From the NCBI RefSeq assembly GCF_004519315.1, contig NZ_SOZE01000014.1, positions 62,001 through 126,000 on the forward strand: a stretch of DNA of 64,000 bases, read 5' to 3'. This document shows, in pieces, positions 8,022 through 15,268 of the stretch. The notes beneath the pieces were generated by a model. The model was not told the origin of the DNA and made no database searches. It was given only the letters and a program-made list of their open reading frames with translations. Every line of letters begins with the position of its first letter. Position 1 is the stretch's first letter. Source of the DNA: Mucilaginibacter psychrotolerans (GTDB lineage Bacteria; Bacteroidota; Bacteroidia; Sphingobacteriales; Sphingobacteriaceae). Made by a program: the position numbers and the translations under genes.

Positions 8022-9141
8022 ATGTTATGCTGTTTATGGTTGATGTCAAAAGGGTCAATTCATCTAAAGTATTGAATGTGTGCATGCATATACGGATGCG
8101 TTCTGCGCCCGTAGCTACAGTAGGGCTTAAAATAGCGCGCACATCTAAGCCGGCGCTTTGCAAGGCTGCGGCTGCCTGCCTAGAATTATCGTTACTATTT
8201 AATACGATGCATTGTATTGCGCTGTTACTTGGCAATAGTGAGAATCGGGAGTTCGATGCGATGTTTTCTTTAAAATATACGATGTTTTGATGGAGCGTGG
8301 CTATTTCGTTACCCGCAACCGCCAATAACTCATAAGCCATTTTTACCGATGCCAGTTGGTGGAACGATGTTGCCGTAGTGTAGATGAATGAACGGGCAAA
8401 GTTAATCAGGTATTCCCTTAGCCCAGAGCTTCCCAGTACTATTGCGCCGTGGCAACCCAATGCCTTGCCAAAAGTTACAATGCGGGCAAAAACGCGGCGT
8501 TGTAGCCCCATTTCGGCTATCGATCCGGCAGGGGAGAGGCCAACAGCATGTGCTTCGTCTACAATCAAACTCGCGCTATAACGCTCGGTCATTTCCAATA
8601 TCTGTTTGATGGGAGGGGTATCGCCATCCATGGAGTAAACGCTCTCTATCACTACATAGCAATTGCCCTTGGCCTGCTTTAGCTTGCCCTCCAGGCTCTC
8701 TAAATCATTATGGCGGAATGTATAGCGGTTGGCGTGGCTCAGCCTTGCACCATCAATGATGGAGGCGTGTATCAGTTCGTCGTGGATGATGGTATCGCCT
8801 TTTTGCGGGAGGGAGGAGAATAGCCCAATATTGGCATCATACCCCGAATTGAATAATAGCCCCGCTTCGGCTTGGTGGAAACCGGCGATATTTTTCTCCA
8901 ACTCTTCGGCATAGCTTAAATTACCCGACAACAGCCGTGAGCCCGTAGAGCCATTTAAACTATGAGGATAGCTCGCGATTTCTTTTGCGATACGCTGTTT
9001 TAGTGTGGCCGACCGGGCAAACCCAAGGTAATCGTTGCTGCAAAAATCTATCAGATCGTTTTCCGGCTTTAGCGTACGCAATATGCCAGAGGTGTTCCGT
9101 TCGCCCAATTTCATCCTGATGAATTCTTCTGCCGCTTTCAA
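8011..9141 (-). CDS. bioF: 8-amino-7-oxononanoate synthase
   Basis: This PLP enzyme condenses pimeloyl-ACP/CoA with L-alanine, the first ring-building step of biotin synthesis. The 376-residue protein has CSNDYLGFA, the HDELIHASIIDGARLS stretch, DEAHAVG with the PLP-ring Asp, and TFGKALGCHGA with the Schiff-base Lys. The first codon of the best start is TTG (9139-9141); the first in-frame ATG is nine codons later and would trim the N-terminal helix KAAEEFI, so the TTG start is preferred but not proven. It overlaps bioD by 11 bases. Confidence 0.94.
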   Translation of the reverse strand: MKAAEEFIRMKLGERNTSGILRTLKPENDLIDFCSNDYLGFARSATLKQRIAKEIASYPHSLNGSTGSRLLSGNLSYAEELEKNIAGFHQAEAGLLFNSGYDANIGLFSSLPQKGDTIIHDELIHASIIDGARLSHANRYTFRHNDLESLEGKLKQAKGNCYVVIESVYSMDGDTPPIKQILEMTERYSASLIVDEAHAVGLSPAGSIAEMGLQRRVFARIVTFGKALGCHGAIVLGSSGLREYLINFARSFIYTTATSFHQLASVKMAYELLAVAGNEIATLHQNIVYFKENIASNSRFSLLPSNSAIQCIVLNSNDNSRQAAAALQSAGLDVRAILSPTVATGAERIRICMHTFNTLDELTLLTSTINSITYAR

Positions 9142-9160
9142 ATCTTGCTCAAATAAGGGT

Positions 9161-9168
9161 CAAAAATA
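9161..9168 (-). promoter_or_regulatory. Candidate bioFD -7 element inside a terminator T-run
   Basis: Read leftward, TATTTTTG matches TAnnTTTG and lies 19 bases ahead of the bioF start codon. It coincides with the T-rich tail of the terminator at 9173-9191, so it could simply be part of that tail. Confidence 0.35.
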
Positions 9169-9172
9169 AAAA

Positions 9173-9191
9173 AAGCGGCTCATCGCCGCTT
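9173..9191 (-). terminator. Intrinsic terminator after the DUF4890-like gene
   Basis: AAGCGGC (9185-9191 on the transcript) pairs with GCCGCTT (9173-9179) across a five-base loop and is followed on the minus strand by a long T-rich run. It separates the gene at 9214-9576 from bioF. Confidence 0.85.
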
Positions 9192-9213
9192 CGTTATTTT
9201 TCCTGGTAGGGAA

Positions 9214-9576
9214 TTATTTCCGTGGTGGAGTGCCACCACCGCCGCCTTGTTGCATGCGGGCGCGCATTTCGTCCATTTGTTTTTGCCATGCTGTGGCTTG
9301 CTCGGCTGTAAGCACAGCTTTAACTTTCTCATTAGTAGCCTGCATTACCGGGCGCATTGCAGATCTATCGGCACCTGCGTTACGCAAACTGTCAACCTGT
9401 TTGGTTTGCGCCTCGTAAATGGCGGTAATTTTAGTAACCTGGTCGTCGGTTAATTTTAACGATTCTTTCATCGCCTTAACCCTGTCAGCAGCACTCATCC
9501 TCATACCACCGCCCTGCGCATGGCTTACAGTTGCTATCCCAATAACGAAACAGCAAATCAACATGATCTTTTTCAT
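9214..9576 (-). CDS. Small periplasmic protein, DUF4890 / Spy-CpxP-like
   Basis: This 120-residue protein has a signal peptide (MKKIMLICCFVIGIATVSHAQ). The mature part is mostly helical, with a pattern like LKLTDDQVTKITAIYEAQTKQVDSL and LTAEQATAWQKQMDEMRARM. This LT..Q pattern is shared by Spy/CpxP periplasmic chaperones and the DUF4890 family common in Bacteroidota. The tail is glycine-rich and ends in PPRK. A role in envelope stress is inferred from the family only. A strong terminator follows it. Confidence 0.8.
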   Translation of the reverse strand: MKKIMLICCFVIGIATVSHAQGGGMRMSAADRVKAMKESLKLTDDQVTKITAIYEAQTKQVDSLRNAGADRSAMRPVMQATNEKVKAVLTAEQATAWQKQMDEMRARMQQGGGGGTPPRK

Positions 9577-9698
9577 TTTTGAATTTTTAGTTTTTAATTG
9601 ATGTTTGGATAAAGATACTCACCAATAGTTTAAACGAAATACGTGTAACTTAATTGTTGCCGTTTGTGAGGCATGGTGTCGAACTTGTTACAAAATTA

Positions 9699-9869
9699 GT
9701 TGGAAGGGTTAGAGAAGTTAGAGAGGTTGGAAAAGTTAGAGAGGTTGGAAAAGTTAGAGAGGTTGGAAAAGTTGGAAGGGTTGGAAAAGTTGGAAGGGTT
9801 AGAAAAGTTGGAAGGGTTAGAAAAGTTAGAGACGTTGGAAAAGTTGGAAGGGTTAAAAAGCTTGGAGGC
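9699..9869. repeat. Tandem array of 18 nine-base units
   Basis: From 9699 to 9860 the sequence is an uninterrupted series of nine-base units of the form GTTRRARRN, with no insertion or deletion. Variants include GTTGGAAAA, GTTGGAAGG, GTTAGAGAG, GTTAGAAAA, GTTAGAGAC and GTTAAAAAG. A diverged unit CTTGGAGGC follows. Alternation of two unit types gives an 18-base higher period, for example GTTGGAAAA-GTTAGAGAG three times. Because nine is a multiple of three, both strands stay open as spurious Asn-Phe-Ser frames. Confidence 0.95.
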
Positions 9870-9891
9870 TTGAGAAAATCTTTCTTCATCT

Positions 9892-9940
9892 GCACGCTTG
9901 CACATCCGCATATCTGCACATCTATCTTACCTGCACATCC
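9892..9940. repeat. Short array of eight-base words (GCACATCC type)
   Basis: GCACGCTT, GCACATCC, GCATATCT, GCACATCT follow one another without gap, then a nine-base spacer and GCACATCC again. It lies right after the nine-base array but uses a different word and step. Confidence 0.7.
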
Positions 9941-9984
9941 AATTTATTTTCGCAGATTTGTAGTACATCCAATCTGAGGCATAC

Positions 9985-12033
9985 ATGCACTTTTTGTATC
10001 CGGCTTTCCTGTTTGCGCTGCTCACCCTAGCTATACCCGTAGTGGTGCACCTGTTCAATTTCAGGCGTTACAAAAAAGTGTACTTCAGTAATGTGCAGTT
10101 CCTTAAAGAAGTTCAGGAGCAACAGGCTTCGCGCCGTAACATCAAAGAGCGGCTCATACTGGCTGCCCGTATGCTCGCCCTGGTCTTCCTGGTATTTGCG
10201 TTCGCGAGGCCATTTATCCCGGGAAAGGATGCAGCAGATGCCGGTAAACAACAGCTGGTGAGTATTTTCGTAGATAATTCATACTCCATGCAAACCCTCA
10301 ACCGCGAGGGTAGCCTTTTGGATGAGGCAAAGCAAAAAGCCAAGCAAATCGCCTCCGCCTATTCAGTGAACGACCGTTTCCAATTGCTTAGCCAGGATTT
10401 TGAAGGGCAACACCAACGGCTGCTTAACCGCGATGAATTCAACGATGCTGTAGATGCCCTTAGGATAAGCGCACAAAGCCGCCGCCTTAGCCAGGTCATT
10501 ACCCGTCAGCAGAGCCTGCTGGATATGCAACCGGGCGCGTTAAAGCGACTCTATATCATCTCCGATTTCCAGAAAAATATGGCGGATGTCGGCGATACCG
10601 CAAATAAAGATGTTACGGTAAACTTCATCCAGCTAAAAGCCAACGAATTGCCCAACGTAGCGGTTGATTCGGTTTGGCTGCTTAATGCCACGCATCGCCC
10701 GGGCGAAAGCGAAAAACTTATAGTTAGGTTAAGGAACTACGCCGGCAAAACGGCGGAGAAAATACCTCTGAAGCTTTTGATAAACGGCGAGCAAAAATCG
10801 CTTGGCAGCTTTACAATTGCCGCCAACACGTATCAAACCGATACCCTCGCGTTCTCGGGACTGCAGGCAGGTTGGCAACGCGGAGAGTTACAACTACAGG
10901 ACAATCCCATCACTTTTGATAATAGCTTTTACTTCAGCTTCAACGTGAGCAGTAAACTAAAGGTGCTACTGGTAGACGGGGGAACGCCAAACAAGTACCT
11001 CAACGCTGTTTTCGGCGCGGATACTTTTTTTGCTGTTACCCGCACGCAGGATGGTAATGTAGATTATGCATCGCTGGGCACCTACCCGCTCATCGTAATG
11101 AGCGATATCGACAATGTATCTACCGGCCTGGCACAACAATTAAAAGCCTATGTAAGCAAAGGTGGTACACTGATGGTATTTCCGTCTATCGAAACCGAAA
11201 TAGTTAGTTACCAGGCCTTTTTACAACCGATGGGCGCTGCTTACCCTGGCAAAACGATTAACGAAGCAACAAAGGTTACTAACCTAAACCTGCAAAGCGA
11301 AGTGTTCAAAAATATCTTCGAGTCCTTTCCGCAAAACCCGGATCTACCGCAGGTGAAAAAATATTACGCTTTAAGCGGTGCCACCAAACCAGCCGAAAGC
11401 CTGATGAACTTGCAAGCGGGCCAGTCGCTTTGGGAGGGTTACAGTTTGGGTAAGGGCAGGTTATATCTTTCTGCCGTTCCACTTCATGAGGATTTTAGTA
11501 ATTTGCCGCTGCACGCCCTGTTTGTGCCAACGGTATTCAGGATTGCTTTGCTAAGCGGGCACGACCAGCCGCTATCATACACGCTCGGCAGCAACCAGGC
11601 CATAGAAACGGTACCACTGCAGGCTACCGAAAAGCAGCAGGTAAAATTGGTGAAAGGTAGCGAATCTGTTATACCCGATGTACGGCAGCAGGAGGGGAGT
11701 ACTATGCTTTACCTGCCGGGCCAGCTTAGCCAAACCGGTATTTACGAGCTTAAAAAGCAAGACAGCACCGCCGCTGTACTGGCTTTTAACGATAACCACA
11801 GCGAATCTGACCTCCGGTACCTTAGTAAGGGCGATTTGGCCAATTTATTCCCGCAAAACGGCGCGGTTACCGATGGCGAAAATTTTAACGTGAATAATAT
11901 CAATACTGCCGAAAATTCGGGCCTGCAATTATGGAAACTTTGTATAATTTTGGCCTTGATATTTCTGGCGGCCGAAATATTGCTCATCAGGTTCTATAAA
12001 ACTGGTACGGGCATAGTGCAGCAAGCCGGATAA
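9985..12033 (+). CDS. BatA-type membrane protein with a von Willebrand-like region
   Basis: This 682-residue protein starts with the two-helix N-terminal domain typical of BatA-like proteins (MHFLYPAFLFALLTLAIPVVVHLFNFRRYKKVYFSNV, then a second membrane span near residues 55-75 ending in FARPFIPG). A von Willebrand A-like region follows (SIFVDNSYSMQT at about residues 93-104, with a degenerate DxSxS metal site), then a long periplasmic part and a last membrane helix near the C-terminus. It is the first gene of a four-gene operon: it is 28 bases from the dihydroorotase homologue. It is not part of a full Bat operon (no MoxR or BatB/D here). Function unknown. Confidence 0.85.
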   Translation: MHFLYPAFLFALLTLAIPVVVHLFNFRRYKKVYFSNVQFLKEVQEQQASRRNIKERLILAARMLALVFLVFAFARPFIPGKDAADAGKQQLVSIFVDNSYSMQTLNREGSLLDEAKQKAKQIASAYSVNDRFQLLSQDFEGQHQRLLNRDEFNDAVDALRISAQSRRLSQVITRQQSLLDMQPGALKRLYIISDFQKNMADVGDTANKDVTVNFIQLKANELPNVAVDSVWLLNATHRPGESEKLIVRLRNYAGKTAEKIPLKLLINGEQKSLGSFTIAANTYQTDTLAFSGLQAGWQRGELQLQDNPITFDNSFYFSFNVSSKLKVLLVDGGTPNKYLNAVFGADTFFAVTRTQDGNVDYASLGTYPLIVMSDIDNVSTGLAQQLKAYVSKGGTLMVFPSIETEIVSYQAFLQPMGAAYPGKTINEATKVTNLNLQSEVFKNIFESFPQNPDLPQVKKYYALSGATKPAESLMNLQAGQSLWEGYSLGKGRLYLSAVPLHEDFSNLPLHALFVPTVFRIALLSGHDQPLSYTLGSNQAIETVPLQATEKQQVKLVKGSESVIPDVRQQEGSTMLYLPGQLSQTGIYELKKQDSTAAVLAFNDNHSESDLRYLSKGDLANLFPQNGAVTDGENFNVNNINTAENSGLQLWKLCIILALIFLAAEILLIRFYKTGTGIVQQAG

Positions 12034-12061
12034 TCTTAAAAACCCACCATAAACAGCGATA

Positions 12062-13321
12062 ATGAATTTGCTTATCAAATCTGCCACTGTTGTCCATCCC
12101 GATTCTCCGTTCCATAACCAGGTTGCCGATATTTTAATTAAAGACGGCCTCATTAGCCAAATAGCGGCATCTATCTCTGTAGATGATACTGACAGTATTG
12201 ATGCCACAGGCAAGTACCTCGCTCCCGGCTTCTTTGATTTGAATTGCAACGTGGGCGAACTGGGCCTCGAAACCAAGGAAGACCTGCAAACGGGTACAGC
12301 CGCAGCAGCAGCTGGTGGCTTTACCGGCATAGCTTTAATGCCTAATACGCATCCACCGGTACACTCTAAGGCCGAAGTAGAATACCTGCTCAATCGTGCT
12401 AAAGGTAATTTGGTAGATATATACCCACTGGGCACCATCTCCAACAAACGGGAGGGAAAAGATCTATCAGAAATGTACGATATGTTCAAGAGCGGCGCAA
12501 AGGCTTTTACCGATGGCAACTGCCCCGTGCAGGATGCTGGTTTGATGGAACGTGCGTTATTATACGTGCAGGGTTTCGGTGCCAAAGTAATCTCTTATGC
12601 CGAGGATGCATTTATAGCCGGCAAAGCCAAAATGAACGAGGGTGTAGTAAGCACCATGCTGGGCATGAAAGGCCTGCCATCGCTGGCCGAAGAACTGATG
12701 GTGGCAAGAGACATTTACCTGGCCGAAGACTCAGGTACCGACATACATTTTACCACCGTATCTACGGCTCGCTCGGTAGAGCTTATCCGCGAAGCAAAAA
12801 AACGCGGCCTTAAGGTAACCTGCGATACGGCTATCCACAATATCGTATTGACCGACGAAGCCCTGATGGGTTTCGACAGCCTGTATAAAGTAAAGCCACC
12901 CCTGCGCACCCAGGCCGACGTGGATGCACTGATAGCCGGGCTTAAAGACGGCACTATTGATGCACTGGTAACCCAGCACACCCCGCACGAAATAGAGTTT
13001 AAGGATGTAGAGTTTGAGGTTGCCGAATACGGCATCATTGGCCTGCAAACGGCCTTTTCGCTGGCGGTTAAAGCAGGCTTGTCTATTGAGCTTATCGTTG
13101 AGAAACTATCCATTAACCCGCGTAGGGTATTGAATTTAGACGTACCCGCATTTGCTGAGGGGCAACCGGCCAACCTGGTTTTGCTGGATGCAGGTGGCGA
13201 ATGGACATACTCAAGAGACAGTAATCTTTCTAAAAGTTTTAATTCACCTTTTCTGGGGCAGAACTTAAAAGGAAAAGTTTTGTTGACCTGTAATAATCAC
13301 CAAATAATTTACTCTAATTAA
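12062..13321 (+). CDS. Dihydroorotase homologue lacking all metal ligands (probably inactive)
   Basis: The 419-residue protein aligns over its full length with class I dihydroorotases (APGFFDLN, GGFTGIALMPNTHPPV, VTQHTPHEIEFKD). However, the metal-binding HxH is Asn61-Cys-Asn63, the following Arg of HFREPG is Gly65, the two later metal His positions are Tyr179 and Thr232, and the catalytic Asp of TDHAPH is Gln305. The protein should therefore not bind zinc or hydrolyse dihydroorotate. A fully motif-bearing paralogue lies at 61434-62768. In Pseudomonas an inactive PyrC' acts as a structural partner of aspartate transcarbamoylase; a similar non-catalytic role is an inference. It lies between the BatA-type gene (28 bases) and the next gene (2 bases). 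Confidence 0.88.
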   Translation: MNLLIKSATVVHPDSPFHNQVADILIKDGLISQIAASISVDDTDSIDATGKYLAPGFFDLNCNVGELGLETKEDLQTGTAAAAAGGFTGIALMPNTHPPVHSKAEVEYLLNRAKGNLVDIYPLGTISNKREGKDLSEMYDMFKSGAKAFTDGNCPVQDAGLMERALLYVQGFGAKVISYAEDAFIAGKAKMNEGVVSTMLGMKGLPSLAEELMVARDIYLAEDSGTDIHFTTVSTARSVELIREAKKRGLKVTCDTAIHNIVLTDEALMGFDSLYKVKPPLRTQADVDALIAGLKDGTIDALVTQHTPHEIEFKDVEFEVAEYGIIGLQTAFSLAVKAGLSIELIVEKLSINPRRVLNLDVPAFAEGQPANLVLLDAGGEWTYSRDSNLSKSFNSPFLGQNLKGKVLLTCNNHQIIYSN

Positions 13322-13323
13322 CC

Positions 13324-13995
13324 ATGACTGACCCGAAAGTAAGCAAAGCCCTTAGTGGCGCGTTACAGGCCTTTACTACCTATGATGGCTTTGACGCTGT
13401 TGCCCTCAACGCTAAATTCGAAGCCCTTTTTTCTTCGGACGATGATTTCATGAAAAAAGTTGATGCGCTCGACGAGCTTTTCAACGATAACCCAAAGTTG
13501 GAAGAATTGCACGAAGTATTCTTCGACCTGCTTATGGTGAACTTTTTTAGCGAAGATGTAAAGAAGCTGGAAGACGATTACCTGGATACCCCCGAATGGG
13601 AGGAGATAGAAGAGCAAACGCTGGATAGGGGCACTGAGCTGCTTAACCTGCTGCTGTACCTGAACGAATGCGAAGACGAAGGGATAGACCCTGAACTTGA
13701 CGATTACCTGAAAGAGTTTTTACTGGTAGATGAAGATGAGTTTCAGGATGAGTACCGCATTTACGAACCGGTAATTGCCAACCAGATTCTGATAGAAAGC
13801 CCCGCCGCCGAGATTGCAAAAGTGGCCGATACGCTAGACGAAGACTCGGAACTGAAAGAGTTGTTTTACCCTATGATTTGCTTTTTCCAAAACCCGGAGC
13901 TTGATGCAGCCGAGGAGAAAAATATCGCGGATAATGCCGTCGCACCAGCTTTCGACATGGCGGTATTGGCTATTTTAATAAGCTTTAATTCATAA
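13324..13995 (+). CDS. Acidic cytoplasmic protein of unknown function
   Basis: This 223-residue protein is very rich in Asp and Glu and has no signal peptide or membrane segment. Secondary structure looks all-helical (for example LEDDYLDTPEWEEIEEQTLDRGTELLNLLLYL). No known domain was recognised. Its ATG lies two bases after the stop of the dihydroorotase homologue, so the two are almost certainly translated from one mRNA and may act together. The next gene, DUF4199, starts 24 bases downstream. Confidence 0.8.
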   Translation: MTDPKVSKALSGALQAFTTYDGFDAVALNAKFEALFSSDDDFMKKVDALDELFNDNPKLEELHEVFFDLLMVNFFSEDVKKLEDDYLDTPEWEEIEEQTLDRGTELLNLLLYLNECEDEGIDPELDDYLKEFLLVDEDEFQDEYRIYEPVIANQILIESPAAEIAKVADTLDEDSELKELFYPMICFFQNPELDAAEEKNIADNAVAPAFDMAVLAILISFNS

Positions 13996-14019
13996 AAAAC
14001 CATAAAACCCTTAACCATC

Positions 14020-14625
14020 ATGAGCGAAGAATTTGACAAACAACTAAAAAGTCAGAGCCTTAAAAAAGGTCTGATTTTAGGATTAATACTAGGCGTGCTT
14101 GGTATTATTTCTTTTTATTTCATGACAACCATGGCCACATCTATGATGTTGGTAATTCTTGGGCCAGTATTGCTTTCTGTAGTAATCCCAGTAGTTATCT
14201 CCGTACTCTTCTGTAGCGACTTACGCAAAAACATTGGCGGCTATTGGGATTTTAAGCAAGCGGTAACCGGCATTTTTATTATGTTTTTTGCAGCTTACCT
14301 GGTAAGTTATATCATTAGCAGCGTGCTGTTTGCCAAAATTATCGAGCCGAATATGGTTGATAAAATGGAGACAGCAATGGTAAACGTAACTACGAGTATG
14401 TTGGAGAAAAGTAATGCAGACCAAACCGCTATAGATAAGCAAATGGAAAAAGTGCATCAGCAGTTTGAAGATCAAAAAAATATTACCGTTGGCAAGCAAA
14501 TCCAATCCGTTGTAATCGGCATTATCTTCGTATTTGTCTTCGCGCTGATATTTGCCGCCATCTTTAAGAAAGATCGTCCTTTATATCTTAACGATGCTGA
14601 TGGGATAGACGCAACGGTATCATAA
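14020..14625 (+). CDS. DUF4199 family membrane protein
   Basis: This 201-residue protein has membrane segments at about residues 18-37, 43-66, 83-108 and 165-187. The loop between the third and fourth (about 110-160) is charged and helical (MVDKMETAMVNVTTSMLEKSNADQ). This is the layout of DUF4199, a family almost limited to Bacteroidota and often next to glycosyltransferase or envelope genes. Function unknown. It ends the BatA-type operon and is followed by a strong terminator. Confidence 0.85.
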   Translation: MSEEFDKQLKSQSLKKGLILGLILGVLGIISFYFMTTMATSMMLVILGPVLLSVVIPVVISVLFCSDLRKNIGGYWDFKQAVTGIFIMFFAAYLVSYIISSVLFAKIIEPNMVDKMETAMVNVTTSMLEKSNADQTAIDKQMEKVHQQFEDQKNITVGKQIQSVVIGIIFVFVFALIFAAIFKKDRPLYLNDADGIDATVS

Positions 14626-14654
14626 ATTTAATAGGCACTTTACGATAAAAAGCT

Positions 14655-14693
14655 AAACAAACAGGCCCCGGATTTTCCGGGGCCTGTTTGTTT
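14655..14693. terminator. Strong two-way intrinsic terminator
   Basis: Positions 14655-14672 and 14676-14693 are perfect 18-base inverted complements around GGCCCCGG with a three-base loop. It lies between the DUF4199 gene (plus) and the gene at 14728-15066 (minus), and can serve both. Confidence 0.93.
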
Positions 14694-14727
14694 ATGATTG
14701 ATTTTTTTGGGGATGTGAATTGGTTTG

Positions 14728-15066
14728 TTACTCCAGGCAATCGATAGCGGTGCCAACAACCTTAAGCAGTTTGGCATCCATATCCTGGCCAAGTACTATG
14801 GCCCAGTTATTTCCATGACGTTGTAGCCAGTGGTTGCTGGTTCCCTCGTTCAGGCTGCCGGGCATTACTACTTTATACATGGCTTCTTTACCGGCGTAAA
14901 GCACTTTCATTACCTTAGTGCGGTAAGCTTTTTGCTGGTAAGTAAACGATATACCGAATATCTTCGACGATGCCAGTTTGCTATTGGTGTTTTCGGTTAC
15001 GCTTTTTTGGGCGTTAACAACCGTTAGTTGAACATCGGCGGGGTTTTGGTATGCTGAGATAGACAT
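14728..15066 (-). CDS. Small cytoplasmic protein, paralogue of the one at 32979-33215
   Basis: This 112-residue protein has no signal peptide or membrane segment. Its second half (VLYAGKEAMYKVV, then WLQRHGNNW, then LLKVVGTAID) lines up by eye with the 78-residue protein at 32979-33215 (VRFKDGRVAMLFKL, EWMQRNEDF, VLQVIGSTID). The shared pattern of G-x-x-A-M-x-x-K, W-x-Q-R and a final V-G-x-x-I-D suggests one small family. Function unknown. It is a single-gene transcript ending at the two-way terminator. Confidence 0.7.
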   Translation of the reverse strand: MSISAYQNPADVQLTVVNAQKSVTENTNSKLASSKIFGISFTYQQKAYRTKVMKVLYAGKEAMYKVVMPGSLNEGTSNHWLQRHGNNWAIVLGQDMDAKLLKVVGTAIDCLE

Positions 15067-15206
15067 AGTTTGGTGTTTAGTTAAATAAATCTTTTAGGTC
15101 ATTACCTGTATATCAAAATCCTTGCCATGTACATTTCCTGCATAAAATGCGCAAAACTATTCCGTCTATCGCCTTATTTATACTACACATCCGTATAAAA
15201 ATAAAA

Positions 15207-15243
15207 CAGCGGGCCGGGCAAATCAATATTGCCCGGCCCGCTG
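15207..15243 (-). terminator. Intrinsic terminator after the M56 gene
   Basis: CAGCGGGCCGGGCAA (15207-15221) and its exact complement (15229-15243) form a 15-base GC-rich stem 25 bases after the M56 stop codon. Confidence 0.88.
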
Positions 15244-15268
15244 CTAATTAACGATACAACTGTTTAAA

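Noticed and set aside
9699..9940. CRISPR array
   Set aside because: Units are nine or eight bases with no spacers, and no cas gene is near.
9650..9977. Open frames on both strands giving Asn-Phe-Ser/Pro-rich or Val-Gly-Lys-rich repeat proteins
   Set aside because: They arise because the nine-base array is a multiple of three and lacks stops in several frames; there is no promoter, start context or non-repeat domain.
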